NCBI RefSeq assembly: GCF_003952465.1
Contig: NZ_CP034448.1
Location: 2,333,001 to 2,397,000 of the forward strand
Source of the DNA: Mesorhizobium sp. M1B.F.Ca.ET.045.04.1.1
GTDB lineage: Bacteria > Pseudomonadota > Alphaproteobacteria > Rhizobiales > Rhizobiaceae
Length of the DNA stretch: 64,000 nucleotides
Direction of reading: 5' to 3'
Shown here: one piece after another, positions 16,989 through 26,779 of the stretch
Numbering within the stretch: the first letter of the stretch is position 1
Layout of the letters: each line of letters begins with the position of its first letter
Notes under the pieces: generated by a model
Databases searched by the model: none
Told to the model about the DNA's origin: nothing
Seen by the model: only the letters and a program-made list of their open reading frames with translations
Translations under genes and position numbers: made by a program

Positions 16989-18521
16989 ATGGCGCAAGCC
17001 GCAATCGAGCTCATAGGCATCAACAAGAGTTTTGGCGCCGTGCGCGCCAACCGCGACATCAACCTGGAAGTCGCGCGCGGCACCATCCACGGCATTGTCG
17101 GCGAAAATGGCGCCGGCAAGTCGACGCTGATGTCGATCCTCTATGGCTTCTACCAGGCCGACAGCGGCGAGATCCACGTCGGCGGCAAGCCGGTGTCGAT
17201 CAACACCTCCAACGACGCCATCGCGCTCGGCATCGGCATGGTGCACCAGCATTTCATGCTGGTCGACAATTTCACGGTGCTGGAAAACGTCATTCTCGGC
17301 GCCGAGAGCGATGCGCTGTTGAAGAAAAGCATCGCCAAGGCGCGCTCCGAGCTCGAGCGGCTGGAGCGCGAATACGGCCTCGAGGTCGATCCCGACGCCA
17401 TCATAGAGGAGCTGCCGGTCGGCCTGCAGCAGCGCGTCGAAATCCTCAAGGCGCTCTATCGCGGCGCCGAGATCCTGATCCTCGACGAGCCGACGGGCGT
17501 GCTCACGCCGGCCGAGGCGGACCATCTGTTCCGCATCCTCAAGCAATTGAAGGAGCAGGGAAAAACGGTGGTGCTGATCACCCACAAGCTGCGCGAGATC
17601 ATGGCCATCACCGACACGGTCTCGGTCATGCGCCAGGGAACCATGGTGGCCACCAGGGTGACGAAGGAAACCACGGTCGGCGAATTGGCCGAGCTGATGG
17701 TCGGGCGGCGCGTGCTCTTGCGGGTCGAGAAGGGCCAGTCGGAAGCCGGCGCCGTGAAGCTCTCGGTCAAGAACCTGACGGTCAAGGATTCACGCGGCGT
17801 CACCATGGTCGACGACGTCTCCTTCGACCTGCGCGGCGGCGAGATCGTCGGCATCGCCGGCGTGGCCGGCAACGGCCAGTCGGAGCTGCTCGAGGCGATT
17901 TCCGGTATCCGGCACGCCGTCTCGGGTGAAGTCATGCTCGAAGGCAAGCCGGTCGACCTGACCGGCAAGGCCGACCCAGGCGAGTTGCGCGACCGGGGTC
18001 TTGCTCATGTGCCGGAGGACCGCCACCATGTCGGGCTGGTGCTCGCCTTCGAGGAGAACGAGAATTCGATCCTCGGCTATCACGACGACGAGCGGTATCT
18101 GAAGGGACCGTTCCTCAACGTCGATGCCATCCGCAACGACGCCAAGGACAAGATCGGCAAATACGACATCCGTCCGGCCGACTGCAGGCTGAGGACAGCC
18201 AATTTCTCCGGCGGCAACCAGCAGAAGATCGTGCTGGCGCGGGAGATGGAGCAGGATCCCGGCGTGCTGATCGTCGGCCAGCCGACGCGCGGCGTCGATG
18301 TCGGCGCTATCGAATTCATCCACAAGCGGCTGATCGCCATGCGCGACCAGGGCAAGGCCGTGCTGGTGGTGTCGGTCGAGCTCGACGAGATCCGTTCGCT
18401 GTCCGACCGCATCCTGGTGATGTTTGCCGGCCGCATCGTCGGCGAACGCGGGCCGGAGGCGACCGAAGGCGAGCTTGGCCTCCTTATGGCCGGTGTCGAG
18501 CACCAGGAGGCCGCCGAATGA
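16989..18521 (+). CDS. Nucleoside ABC transporter ATP-binding protein (double NBD)
   Basis: 510 residues with two ATPase domains in tandem, as in the ATPases of BMP-type and sugar importers. The first has Walker A GENGAGKSTLMSILYG and signature LPVGLQQRVEILKAL with Walker B ILILDEPTGVL. The second has the atypical Walker A GVAGNGQSELLEAISG usual for this class, signature NFSGGNQQKIVLAREM and VLIVGQPTRGVDVG. The start is at 16989, a good fit to the family N terminus (MAQAAIELIGINKSF). Its stop overlaps the start of the first permease (ATGA), so the importer genes are translationally coupled. Confidence 0.95.
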   Translation: MAQAAIELIGINKSFGAVRANRDINLEVARGTIHGIVGENGAGKSTLMSILYGFYQADSGEIHVGGKPVSINTSNDAIALGIGMVHQHFMLVDNFTVLENVILGAESDALLKKSIAKARSELERLEREYGLEVDPDAIIEELPVGLQQRVEILKALYRGAEILILDEPTGVLTPAEADHLFRILKQLKEQGKTVVLITHKLREIMAITDTVSVMRQGTMVATRVTKETTVGELAELMVGRRVLLRVEKGQSEAGAVKLSVKNLTVKDSRGVTMVDDVSFDLRGGEIVGIAGVAGNGQSELLEAISGIRHAVSGEVMLEGKPVDLTGKADPGELRDRGLAHVPEDRHHVGLVLAFEENENSILGYHDDERYLKGPFLNVDAIRNDAKDKIGKYDIRPADCRLRTANFSGGNQQKIVLAREMEQDPGVLIVGQPTRGVDVGAIEFIHKRLIAMRDQGKAVLVVSVELDEIRSLSDRILVMFAGRIVGERGPEATEGELGLLMAGVEHQEAAE

Positions 18522-19657
18522 GCACGCCTTACGCCAAGCTGCCGGCCTGGGCCGATTACGGACTGATCCCGCTGATCAATCTGTCGGTGGCCTTCATCGT
18601 CGCCGGCTTCGTCGTCATGCTGGTCGGGGAAAATCCGTTCCGCGCCGCCGTCATCCTGGTCGAGGGCGCTTTCGGCAAGGGCACGGGCATCGCCTTCACC
18701 TTGTTCTATGCCACCACCTTCATCTTCACCGGTCTGTCGGTGGCGGTGGCGGCGCATTGCAGCCTGTTCAACATCGGCACCGAGGGCCAGGCCTATATCG
18801 GCGGCCTCGGCATCGCGCTCGTTTGTCTGAGCTTCGACAGCGTGCTGCCCTGGTGGGCGATCTTTCCGATGGCGATCGTCGCCGCAGCGGTGTTCGGCGC
18901 GCTCTGGGGTTTCATCCCCGCCTATCTGCAGGCCAAGCGCGGCTCGCACATCGTCATCACCACCATCATGTTCAACTTCATCGCCGCCTCGGTGATGGTC
19001 TATCTGCTGGTCGGCCCGCTGAAGCCGGCAGGATCGCAGGCGCCGCAGACACGCAATTTCCTGGCCGGCGCGGAATTGCCGAAGCTCAACTGGATCATCG
19101 AATTGTTCGGCGCCAAGATCCGCTCGGCGCCGCTCAACATCTGCTTCCTGCTGGCGCTGGCGATGGCGTTCCTGGTCTGGCTGCTGATCTGGCGCACCAG
19201 GCTCGGCTACGAGATGCGCACCTATGGCCATAGCCCGAAGGCGGCGCGCTATGCCGGTATTTCGGAAACCCGCATCATCATAACCGCGATGATGATCTCG
19301 GGCGCGCTGGCCGGCATGATGGCGCTCAATCCGGTGATGGGCGACCAGCACAATGTGGCGATCGATTTCGTCTCGGGCGCCGGCTATGTCGGCATTGCGG
19401 TGGCGCTGATGGGCAGGCTGCATCCGGTCGGCATCGTGCTGGCGGCGATCCTGTTCGGCATGCTCTACCAGGGCGGCGCCGAGCTTGCCTTCGAGATGCC
19501 GGCGATCAGCCGCGACATGATCGTCATCATTCAAGGGTTGGTGATCCTGTTCGCCGGCGCGCTGGAGCATATGTTCAGGCCTTACATCCAGGCGCTGTTC
19601 GCCTCGTTCAGTCCGAAATCGGTCGGCATGCAGGCGGTCAAGGGGACGGGGGCCTGA
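18518..19657 (+). CDS. Nucleoside ABC transporter permease 1
   Basis: 379 residues with about nine membrane segments and the BPD-2 motif characteristic of monosaccharide and nucleoside importers (SVAVAAHCSLFNIGTEGQAYIG; then GSHIVITTIMFNFIA). The cytoplasmic loop YGHSPKAARYAGISETRIII contacts the ATPase. It overlaps the ATPase gene by 4 bases at the front, and the second permease starts one base after its stop, so all three subunits are co-translated. Confidence 0.94.
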   Translation: MSTPYAKLPAWADYGLIPLINLSVAFIVAGFVVMLVGENPFRAAVILVEGAFGKGTGIAFTLFYATTFIFTGLSVAVAAHCSLFNIGTEGQAYIGGLGIALVCLSFDSVLPWWAIFPMAIVAAAVFGALWGFIPAYLQAKRGSHIVITTIMFNFIAASVMVYLLVGPLKPAGSQAPQTRNFLAGAELPKLNWIIELFGAKIRSAPLNICFLLALAMAFLVWLLIWRTRLGYEMRTYGHSPKAARYAGISETRIIITAMMISGALAGMMALNPVMGDQHNVAIDFVSGAGYVGIAVALMGRLHPVGIVLAAILFGMLYQGGAELAFEMPAISRDMIVIIQGLVILFAGALEHMFRPYIQALFASFSPKSVGMQAVKGTGA

Positions 19658-19658
19658 G

Positions 19659-20630
19659 ATGGACACGTTCAACGCAATCGTCCAGGTTCTGGACTCCACC
19701 ATCCGCCTCTCGGTGCCGCTGCTGCTTGCCTGTCTCGCCGGCCTCTATTCCGAGCGGGCCGGCATCTTCGACATCGGCCTCGAAGGCAAGATGCTGGTCG
19801 GCGCTTTCGCCGGCGCTGCGGCGGCCTCGGTCTTCCATTCGGCCTTCATCGGCCTCGGCATGGCCATCCTGATCTCGGTCGCCTTCGCCATGGTGCACGG
19901 CTTCGCCTCGATCACGCATCGCGGCAACCAGATCGTCTCCGGCGTCGCCATCAACTTCGTCGCCGCCGGCTCGACCATCATCCTCGGCCAGGCCTGGTTC
20001 CAGCAAGGCGGCCGTACGCCGGCGCTGCAGCCGGGCGAGCGGTTCGAGGCGATCGCCTGGCCCGGCGCCGAAGCCGTCCGCGACGTGCCGATTCTCGGGC
20101 CGATCTATGCCGAGCTGATCTCCGGTCATTCGATCCTGGTCTACTTCGCCTTCGCGATGGTGCCGTTCACCTGGTGGGTGCTGTTTCGCACCCGCTTCGG
20201 CCTCAGGATGCGCGCCGTGGGCGAAAACCCGGCCGCCGTCGACACGGCCGGCATCTCGGTCGCCTGGCTGCGCTACCGCGCGCTGATCTGCACCGGCGTG
20301 CTGACCGGCGTGGCCGGGGCGTATCTTTCCATGGTGCAGAATGGCGGCTTCGTGAAGGACATGACCGCGGGCAAGGGCTACATCGCGCTGGCCGCGTTGA
20401 TCTTCGCCAAGTGGAAGCCGGTCAACGCCATGTTCGCCTGCCTTTTGTTCGGCTTCCTCGACGCGGCGGCGATCCGCCTGCAGGGCTCGCCGCTGCCGGT
20501 CATCGGAAAGGTGCCGGTGCAGTTCATGCAGGCGCTGCCCTATGTGCTCACCGTCATCCTGCTCGCCGGCTTCATCGGCAAGGCGATCCCGCCGCGCGCC
20601 GGCGGCGTGCCCTACGTCAAGGAACGCTGA
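19659..20630 (+). CDS. Nucleoside ABC transporter permease 2
   Basis: 323 residues, about eight membrane helices. The N-terminal motif (LYSERAGIFDIGLEGKMLVG) is typical of the shorter permease of BMP systems, and the ATPase-contact loop is AVGENPAAVDTAGISVAWLR. With the preceding subunit it should form the heterodimeric channel. It is followed after 56 bases by cytidine deaminase, and its intergenic space shows a ribosome site (GGGAGAGAAGA) for that gene rather than a terminator. Confidence 0.94.
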   Translation: MDTFNAIVQVLDSTIRLSVPLLLACLAGLYSERAGIFDIGLEGKMLVGAFAGAAAASVFHSAFIGLGMAILISVAFAMVHGFASITHRGNQIVSGVAINFVAAGSTIILGQAWFQQGGRTPALQPGERFEAIAWPGAEAVRDVPILGPIYAELISGHSILVYFAFAMVPFTWWVLFRTRFGLRMRAVGENPAAVDTAGISVAWLRYRALICTGVLTGVAGAYLSMVQNGGFVKDMTAGKGYIALAALIFAKWKPVNAMFACLLFGFLDAAAIRLQGSPLPVIGKVPVQFMQALPYVLTVILLAGFIGKAIPPRAGGVPYVKER

Positions 20631-20686
20631 GGCTCGGGTAGCTTCGGCAACCGGCATTGAACAAGATCGTGGGAGAGAAGAACTGA

Positions 20687-21079
20687 ATGTCGCATGATCT
20701 GTTCGAGGCGGCGAAGACGGCGATGGCCAAGGCCTATGCGCCCTATTCCAAGTTTCCCGTCGGCGCGGCGCTGCGCACCGAGGACGGGCGCGTCTTCACC
20801 GGCGCCAACATCGAGGTGGCCTCCTATCCCGAGGGCTGGTGCGCCGAGACCACGGCGCTCGGTCACTACGTCATGGGCGGCGGCGGCAAGATCACCGAGA
20901 TCGCGGTGATCGCCGAGCGCATGGCCAAATGCTCGCCCTGCGGCGGCTGCCGGCAGAGGCTGGCGGAATTCTGCCGGCCGGAGACAAAGCTCTATCTCTG
21001 CGACAATACCGGCGTGGTCCAGACGGTCACTATGGGCGACATGCTGCCTTACGGCTTCAGGGGCGACATCTTGAAATGA
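20687..21079 (+). CDS. cdd: Cytidine deaminase
   Basis: 130 residues, the size of tetrameric cytidine deaminases. Zinc site: WCAETTALG (Cys and catalytic Glu) and CSPCGGCRQRL (two further Cys ligands). Substrate residues include VGAALRTEDGRVFTGANIE. It converts cytidine and deoxycytidine to uridine forms for further phosphorolysis. It lies between the nucleoside permeases and purine nucleoside phosphorylase in one operon. Confidence 0.95.
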   Translation: MSHDLFEAAKTAMAKAYAPYSKFPVGAALRTEDGRVFTGANIEVASYPEGWCAETTALGHYVMGGGGKITEIAVIAERMAKCSPCGGCRQRLAEFCRPETKLYLCDNTGVVQTVTMGDMLPYGFRGDILK

Positions 21080-21109
21080 AGAGCGGTTTGAAATGAAGAG
21101 CGGGTTGAA

Positions 21110-21916
21110 ATGAAGGAAGCGCTGGATCATCTGGTCGAGAAGCTGGACGGGCTGGCCCCGACCGCGGCGCTTGTTCTGGGTTCCGGCCTCGGCGGGCTGG
21201 TCGACCAGGTCGAGGACGCGAGGCGCATTTCCTATGCGGAGCTGCCGGGCTTCCCGCGCAGCGGCGTTTCCGGCCATGCCGGCGAGGTGGTGGCGGGGCA
21301 TTTCGCCGGTACGCCGGTGCTGATGCTCTCCGGCCGCGCGCATTACTACGAGCACGGCAACGCGGCCGCGATGCGCCCGGCGCTGGAGGTGCTTGCCGGC
21401 ATCGGCATCTCGCATCTCATCCTCACCAACGCCGCCGGCTCGGTCGAGCCGGACATGGGGCCGGGCTCGGTGATGCTGATCACCGACCACATCAACTTCT
21501 CCGGCTCCAACCCGCTGATCGGCGAGCCGAGCGACCGCCGCTTCGTCGGTCTCACCGAGGCCTATGATGCCGGCCTGCGCAAGGCGATCGAGAAGGCGGC
21601 GAAGGAGACCGGCACGGCGCTGCACAAGGGCGTCTATATGTGGTTTTCCGGCCCGTGCTTCGAAACGCCGGCCGAGATCCGCATGGCGCGCGTCATGGGC
21701 GCCAACGCGGTCGGCATGTCGACCGTGCCGGAAGTCATCCTTGCCCGCTTTCTCGGCCTGAGGGTCGCCGCCTGCTCGGTCATCACCAACTTGGCGGCCG
21801 GCATGACCGGGGCGGAACTCTCGCACCAGGAAACCAAGGACATGGCGCCGGTCGGCGGCGCGCGGCTGGCGACGATCCTGCGGCGCGTCTTCGAGCAAGG
21901 CTTGCCGGAAAGCTGA
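21110..21916 (+). CDS. Purine nucleoside phosphorylase (class I)
   Basis: 268 residues, class I trimeric type. Motifs: [13 protein letters not shown] (phosphate site), [56 protein letters not shown] (ribose and base site) and [11 protein letters not shown] (base-binding Asn). It splits inosine, guanosine or xanthosine with phosphate. Two near-repeats of the sequence GAAATGAAGAGCGG before the start (21073-21110) look like a small tandem duplication in the leader. Its stop overlaps the start of deoA (TGATG). Confidence 0.93.
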   Translation: MKEALDHLVEKLDGLAPTAALVLGSGLGGLVDQVEDARRISYAELPGFPRSGVSGHAGEVVAGHFAGTPVLMLSGRAHYYEHGNAAAMRPALEVLAGIGISHLILTNAAGSVEPDMGPGSVMLITDHINFSGSNPLIGEPSDRRFVGLTEAYDAGLRKAIEKAAKETGTALHKGVYMWFSGPCFETPAEIRMARVMGANAVGMSTVPEVILARFLGLRVAACSVITNLAAGMTGAELSHQETKDMAPVGGARLATILRRVFEQGLPES

Positions 21917-23232
21917 TGCTCCCCCAGGAAATCATCCGCCGCAAGCGCGACGGCCACAAGCTCTCGGCGGCCGAGATCGCGGCCTTCATCGAGGGGATAA
22001 CCGCCGGCACGCTGTCGGAGGGCCAGATCGGCGCCTTCGCTATGGCCGTGTTCCTCAAAGGCATGAGCCGCGAGGAGGCGGTGGCGCTGACCACCGCCAT
22101 GCGCGATTCCGGCGATGTGCTCGACTGGTCCGATCTGCCGGGCCCGGTCACCGACAAGCATTCGACGGGCGGCGTCGGCGACAACGTCTCGCTGATGCTG
22201 GCGCCGATCGTCGCCGCCTGCGGCGCCTATGTGCCGATGATCTCCGGCCGCGGTCTCGGCCATACCGGCGGCACGCTCGACAAGATGGATGCCATCCCCG
22301 GCTATGCCAGCCAACCGGATGTGGCGCGTTTGCGCAAGACGGTGCTGGAAACCGGCTGCGCCATCATCGGCCAGACCGCCGACCTGGCGCCGGCGGACCG
22401 CCGGCTCTATGCCATCCGCGACGTGACGGGGACGGTCGAGTCGGTGCCGCTGATCACGGCCTCGATCCTGTCGAAGAAGCTCGCCGCCGGGCTCGGCTCG
22501 CTGGTGCTCGACGTCAAGGTCGGCAACGGCGCCTTCATGGAGAAGTCGCGCGATGCGGTCGCCCTGGCGAACAGCCTGGTCGAGGTCGCCAATGGCGCGG
22601 GCCTGAAAGCGTCGGCGCTGGTGACCGGCATGAACGAGCCGCTCGCCTCGGCCGCCGGCAATGCGGTCGAGGTGAAGAACGCCGTCGATTTCCTGACCGG
22701 CCGTTTCCGCGACCGCCGGCTGGAGGACGTGACGCTGGCGCTGGCCGCCGAAATGCTGCAGTCGGCGGGGATTGCCTCATCCAACCAGGACGGGATCAGG
22801 CGCGCCGCCGAGACGCTTGCCGGCGGACGCGCGGCGGCGGTGTTCGCGCGCATGGTGACGGCGCTCGGCGGTCCCGCCGACCTCGTCGAAAATCCGGAAA
22901 AATATCTTCCCAAGGCGCGGGTCGAATTGGCGGTGGACGCGGCGACGGACGGCTTCGTCGCCGGCATCGCGACGCGCGACATCGGGCTAGCCGTCGTTGC
23001 CCTCGGCGGCGGACGCACCCGTCCGGACGACAGGATCGATCACGCCGTGGGCTTGACCAGCCTGTTGCCGGTCGGTGCCGAGGTGCGTGCGGGCGAGCCA
23101 CTGGCGCTGGTTCACGCGCGGACCGAGGCGGGCGCCGAGGCCGCCGCCGCCGCGGTGCGTTCCGCCTATTCGATCGGCGCCTCGAAGCCGCCCGCCGAGA
23201 AGACGGTGCTCAGGCGGATCCTGCCGCTTTAG
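21916..23232 (+). CDS. deoA: Thymidine phosphorylase
   Basis: 438 residues. Motifs: [20 protein letters not shown] at the start, [20 protein letters not shown] (phosphate site), [20 protein letters not shown] and [20 protein letters not shown]. It splits thymidine (and deoxyuridine) with phosphate. The start ATG at 21916 shares a base with the preceding stop, a coupled arrangement. It ends the forward salvage operon. A 140-base palindromic repeat follows directly. Confidence 0.95.
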   Translation: MLPQEIIRRKRDGHKLSAAEIAAFIEGITAGTLSEGQIGAFAMAVFLKGMSREEAVALTTAMRDSGDVLDWSDLPGPVTDKHSTGGVGDNVSLMLAPIVAACGAYVPMISGRGLGHTGGTLDKMDAIPGYASQPDVARLRKTVLETGCAIIGQTADLAPADRRLYAIRDVTGTVESVPLITASILSKKLAAGLGSLVLDVKVGNGAFMEKSRDAVALANSLVEVANGAGLKASALVTGMNEPLASAAGNAVEVKNAVDFLTGRFRDRRLEDVTLALAAEMLQSAGIASSNQDGIRRAAETLAGGRAAAVFARMVTALGGPADLVENPEKYLPKARVELAVDAATDGFVAGIATRDIGLAVVALGGGRTRPDDRIDHAVGLTSLLPVGAEVRAGEPLALVHARTEAGAEAAAAAVRSAYSIGASKPPAEKTVLRRILPL

Positions 23233-23373
23233 GATGTGTCGATATTCACGTGATGCCGGCCTGCGAACGGCGGCTTCCTGCGCTTCCGGTGCTCACGTAC
23301 TTCAAGTACGCTCCGCTCCGGTTCTCGGAAACCACCGTTCTCGGCTCGGCCTGACCTGAATCTCAACACACCC
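23233..23373. repeat. Large imperfect palindrome (rhizobial intergenic repeat)
   Basis: A 140-base near-palindrome centred on 23303 with the perfect core CGTACTT-C-AAGTACG. The outer arms pair GTGTCGATATTCA with TGAATCTCAACAC, and CGAACGGCGGCTTCC with GGAAACCACCGTTC. It fills almost the whole gap between the convergent deoA and retropepsin genes and could act as a bidirectional terminator in RNA. This form matches the palindromic intergenic elements of rhizobia. Confidence 0.7.
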
Positions 23374-23390
23374 TAGGCAGGGGGCAATTC

Positions 23391-23957
23391 CTACTGCACG
23401 AGCAGCAGCGCGCCGTTCTGGACTTCGTATTTCTGCAGCCGCTGCAGGAAGCTCATGCCGATCAGGTTGGTTTGCAGCGCCCGGTCGTCGAGCACCACGG
23501 CCTGGACGTTGTCGACGGAGATCTTGCCGATCTGCAGATGGTCGACGGTCACCACCGCGGCCTTGATGGCGCCGTTCGCGGTGTTCACCTGGTGACTGAA
23601 ATCCGACTGGTTGAGCGAGATGCCGATCCGGCGCGCCGTCGATGTGTTGATGGCGACCAGCGTCGCACCGGTGTCGATCATGCCGTCGATCTGACGGCCG
23701 TTGAGCTTGAAAGCGGAGGTGAAATGACCGCGCTCGTCGGCATTGACCAGCACCTGGCGGCCGAGCGGCATCGGCGTCGCCGGCTTGGCCGGAACCGAGG
23801 CAAGTTTGACGTCCGGCTGGACCTCCGGGGCCGCCGGCTTCGAGGCGACCGCCGATCTCAGCAGGCTTTCGACCATCCGCGGGTTCGACTGGTAGACGAT
23901 CGGGATCGATGCCGAGCTTCCGACAAAGACGCCGAGGAGGAGAAGCTTGCGCAGCAT
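23391..23957 (-). CDS. Retropepsin-like aspartic protease (TIGR02281 type)
   Basis: 188 residues with an N-terminal membrane or signal segment (LLLLGVFVGSSASIPIV) and a single-lobe aspartyl protease domain: GMIDTGATLVAINTSTARRI carries the catalytic DTGA, followed by GMSFLQRLQKYEVQNGALLL at the end. Family members are membrane-anchored periplasmic proteases acting as dimers; their substrates are largely unknown. The start is taken at 23957; the gene precedes nothing on its strand before the palindrome. Confidence 0.85.
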   Translation of the reverse strand: MLRKLLLLGVFVGSSASIPIVYQSNPRMVESLLRSAVASKPAAPEVQPDVKLASVPAKPATPMPLGRQVLVNADERGHFTSAFKLNGRQIDGMIDTGATLVAINTSTARRIGISLNQSDFSHQVNTANGAIKAAVVTVDHLQIGKISVDNVQAVVLDDRALQTNLIGMSFLQRLQKYEVQNGALLLVQ

Positions 23958-24062
23958 GGATCGACCTTCGTGAAGGTTCGATCCTTAAGCCGACATGGTG
24001 TTTTCAGCTTTAACGGGCGCGGGAACCGTGGTCTTTGCGTAAACAAGCGGTAAAGAAAACGC

Positions 24063-24692
24063 TCACTTGGTCCCGTACATGCGGTCGCCGGCGTCGCCAA
24101 GGCCAGGCATGATATAGCCCTTTTCGTTCAGTTGGCGATCGATCGAGGCGGTGAAGATCGGGACATCCGGATGCGCCTTGGTGAAGCGCTCGATGCCTTC
24201 GGGCGCCGCCAACAGGCAGAGGAAGCGGATGTTGGTGGCGCCGCGCCCCTTCAGCTTGTCGATCGCCGCAATCGCGGAATTCGCCGTCGCCAGCATCGGA
24301 TCGACGACGATCACCAGACGGTCGGCAAGGTCACTCGGCGCCTTGAAGAAATACTCGATCGCCTCCAGCGTCTCGTGGTCGCGGTAGAGGCCGATATGGG
24401 CGACGCGCGCCGCCGGCACCAGGTCGAGCAGGCCTTCGAGCAGGCCGTTGCCGGCCCGCAGCACCGAAGCGAAAACCAGCTTTTTGCCCTCCAGCGTCGG
24501 CGCTTCCATTTCCTCGATCGGCGTCTCGATGGTGGTTGTGGTCAGTTCGAGATTGCGGGTGACCTCATAGCCCAGAAGCAGCGAGATCTCGCGCAACAGC
24601 CGCCGGAAGCCGGCCGTCGAGGTTTCCTTCTTGCGCATGATGGTCAGCTTGTGCTGGACAAGGGGGTGGTCGACGACGGTGACGCCCTGCAT
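24063..24692 (-). CDS. upp: Uracil phosphoribosyltransferase
   Basis: 209 residues, normal family length. Start [20 protein letters not shown]; substrate loop [22 protein letters not shown]-binding segment [20 protein letters not shown], which has AN where many Upp proteins have GG; C-terminal uracil-binding region [13 protein letters not shown]. It makes UMP from uracil, taking over the base released by the salvage enzymes upstream. The frame is open beyond the chosen start, but that part is built from a short repeat and lacks Upp sequence. Confidence 0.93.
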   Translation of the reverse strand: MQGVTVVDHPLVQHKLTIMRKKETSTAGFRRLLREISLLLGYEVTRNLELTTTTIETPIEEMEAPTLEGKKLVFASVLRAGNGLLEGLLDLVPAARVAHIGLYRDHETLEAIEYFFKAPSDLADRLVIVVDPMLATANSAIAAIDKLKGRGATNIRFLCLLAAPEGIERFTKAHPDVPIFTASIDRQLNEKGYIMPGLGDAGDRMYGTK

Positions 24693-24714
24693 GATGTGCT
24701 CCGACTGGTTCGCA

Positions 24715-24842
24715 GTGGGTAGTGAATAGTGAGTAGTGAATAGTGAGCCGATTTGCGAGTCCCTGACTGAGGGAAAGCGCCAACCTTCAACCGCGCGATG
24801 CGCACGCCGCCAAATCAATCACTACCGACTACTCACTACTTC
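24715..24842. repeat. Short AGTAGTGAAT repeats between upp and add
   Basis: Left: tandem copies of AGTAGTGAATAGTGAG (24719-24747). Right: ACTACCGACTACTCACTACT (about 24821-24840), which is close to their reverse complement. Together they make an imperfect inverted repeat around a GC-rich centre, 128 bases in all. This kind of unit occurs between genes in rhizobia; its function is unknown. Confidence 0.5.
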
Positions 24843-24846
24843 CTCC

Positions 24847-25821
24847 TCATCTTACCTTCACGTCCAGCCGGCCTAGCAGCATCGCCTTGGTCTTCCGGTC
24901 GACGAAGGCCGCTTCTATGGCCGTTCTGGTGACGGCGGTGAGCGCCTTGTCGTCCATCGCGAAATGCTCGGCGGCGATGTCGTATTCGCGCTTCAGCGAG
25001 GTCCAGAAATAGGGCGGATCGTCGGAGTTGAGCGTCATCTTGCAGCCGGCGGCGCGCAATGCCGGGAAAGGATGGTCGGCGAAACTGTCGAACACTTTGA
25101 GCGCGATGTTGGAGCCGGGGCAGCATTCCAGCACCACGCCCTCGGCGGCAATGCGGCGAACGAGGTCTGGGTTCTCGATGGCGCGCACGCCATGGCCGAT
25201 GCGCGACGGGCGGATATGGTCGAGCGCTGCCTTGACACTTTCCCAGCCCATCAATTCGCCGGCGTGGATGGTGATGCCGAGGCCTGCCTCTCGCGCGATC
25301 TCGAATGCCCGCACATAGTCCTCGAAATCGCCGATGCGCTCGTCGCCGGCAACGCCGAAGCCGGTCACCAGCGGATGGCCGCAGCGCGCCGCGAAGCGTG
25401 CCGCCTGCTCGATCGCCTCGACGCCGACATGACGCACGCCGGTGACGATCATGCGGCCTTCGATGCCGGTCCTGGCCTTGGCGCGGACCATGCCTTCGCC
25501 AAGCGCGTCCGTGTAGGCCTTGGGCGAAAGACCGGCCTTCCTGGCATGATCCGGCGAGGTGAAGACCTCGGAATAGATGGCGCCGTCGCGGGCAAGGCTG
25601 GTGAGGTAATGATCGGTCAGACGGGCGTAGTCCTCCTCCGTGCGGAACAGATCGGAGGCAAAGTCATAGGCCGCGAGGAAAGAGCTGAAATCGTGCCAGA
25701 CGAAGGAACCGTCCTGGATATAGGGCGAGGGGTCCTTGCCGTATCTGCGGGCCTGGCTGACGACAAGGTCGGGCGCCGCTGCCCCTTCGATGTGGCAGTG
25801 TAATTCGGCTTTCAAAATCAT
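24847..25821 (-). CDS. add: Adenosine deaminase
   Basis: 324 residues. Zinc ligands and catalytic residues: AELHCHIEGA (two His), GITIHAGELMGWE (His and catalytic Glu) and TLNSDDPPYF (Asp pair). It converts adenosine to inosine for the phosphorylase. Family relatives also act on adenine, so adenine deaminase is possible. It precedes upp on the same strand and the two probably form one unit. The start ATG at 25821 fits the family N terminus (MILKAELHCHIEG); the frame is open upstream. Confidence 0.9.
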   Translation of the reverse strand: MILKAELHCHIEGAAAPDLVVSQARRYGKDPSPYIQDGSFVWHDFSSFLAAYDFASDLFRTEEDYARLTDHYLTSLARDGAIYSEVFTSPDHARKAGLSPKAYTDALGEGMVRAKARTGIEGRMIVTGVRHVGVEAIEQAARFAARCGHPLVTGFGVAGDERIGDFEDYVRAFEIAREAGLGITIHAGELMGWESVKAALDHIRPSRIGHGVRAIENPDLVRRIAAEGVVLECCPGSNIALKVFDSFADHPFPALRAAGCKMTLNSDDPPYFWTSLKREYDIAAEHFAMDDKALTAVTRTAIEAAFVDRKTKAMLLGRLDVKVR

Positions 25822-25989
25822 GCGGCCATCCCGTCCGGTATTTTGTCCTCGCGCCGATTCCGGGCGGAAAATCATGCGAGATCCTGCCCGAACCCGTCTC
25901 CAAGGCGCGGCCGAAAACCGCGCCTTGGACAATAGCGCCAGCCCCATCGATCGGCTATGGTCCCGCCGGTTTTATGGCGGATCAAAATA

Positions 25990-26766
25990 ATGTCAGTTGA
26001 GAGAACCACGGCCGCGGGCGGCATGGAAACCTCCTATGGTTTCAGGAGGGTGGGCGCAGGCGACAAGCAGTCCCTGGTCAACGATGTCTTCCATAAGGTG
26101 GCCAATCGATACGACCTCATGAACGATCTGATGTCGGGCGGGTTGCACCGGCTATGGAAGGACGCGATGGTCGCATGGCTCAATCCGCCGAAGCGGTCGG
26201 GCTGGAAGGTGCTCGACGTCGCCGGCGGCACGGGCGACATCGCCTTCCGCATCATCGAGGCCAGCCACCGCCACGCGCACGCTACGGTGCTCGACATCAA
26301 CGGCTCGATGCTCGAAGTCGGCCGCGACAGGGCCGAGAAGAAAAACCTCCAGGAAAACACCGATTTCGTCGAGGCCAATGCCGAGGCGCTGCCCTTCGAG
26401 GACGACATTTTCGACGCCTATACGATCGCATTCGGTATCCGCAACGTGCCGCGCATCGATGTGGCACTGAGCGAGGCTTTTCGCGTGCTGAGGCGCGGCG
26501 GGCGCTTCCTCTGTCTCGAATTCTCGGAAGTCGACATGCCGCTGCTCGACAAGGCCTACGAGGCCTGGTCCTTCAACGCCATTCCCAGAATCGGCAGGGC
26601 GGTGACCGGCGACGGCGAACCCTATTCCTACCTGGTGGAATCGATCCGCAAATTCCCCAACCAGCAGAATTTTGCCGCCATGATCACGCGGGTAGGGTTC
26701 GATCGCGTCACTTATCGCAACTATTCGGGCGGCATCGCCGCGCTTCATTCGGGCTGGAAGCTTTGA
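25990..26766 (+). CDS. ubiE: Ubiquinone/menaquinone C-methyltransferase
   Basis: 258 residues. SAM-binding motif [15 protein letters not shown], UbiE signatures [18 protein letters not shown] and [16 protein letters not shown], and the C-terminal [15 protein letters not shown]. It methylates the demethoxy-quinone ring during ubiquinone synthesis. It is followed after 13 bases by ubiB, the standard alphaproteobacterial order. Confidence 0.96.
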   Translation: MSVERTTAAGGMETSYGFRRVGAGDKQSLVNDVFHKVANRYDLMNDLMSGGLHRLWKDAMVAWLNPPKRSGWKVLDVAGGTGDIAFRIIEASHRHAHATVLDINGSMLEVGRDRAEKKNLQENTDFVEANAEALPFEDDIFDAYTIAFGIRNVPRIDVALSEAFRVLRRGGRFLCLEFSEVDMPLLDKAYEAWSFNAIPRIGRAVTGDGEPYSYLVESIRKFPNQQNFAAMITRVGFDRVTYRNYSGGIAALHSGWKL

Positions 26767-26779
26767 GGCAAGCGCAGCG

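Noticed and set aside
18080..19702. A 540-codon open frame antisense to the nucleoside ATPase and permease genes.
   Set aside because: The sense strand encodes confirmed ABC components; the antisense product is low-complexity Arg/Asp/His-rich.
24693..24818. N-terminal extension of uracil phosphoribosyltransferase.
   Set aside because: It is encoded by short AGTAGTGAAT-type repeats and would add residues unrelated to any Upp protein; the family start is [10 protein letters not shown].
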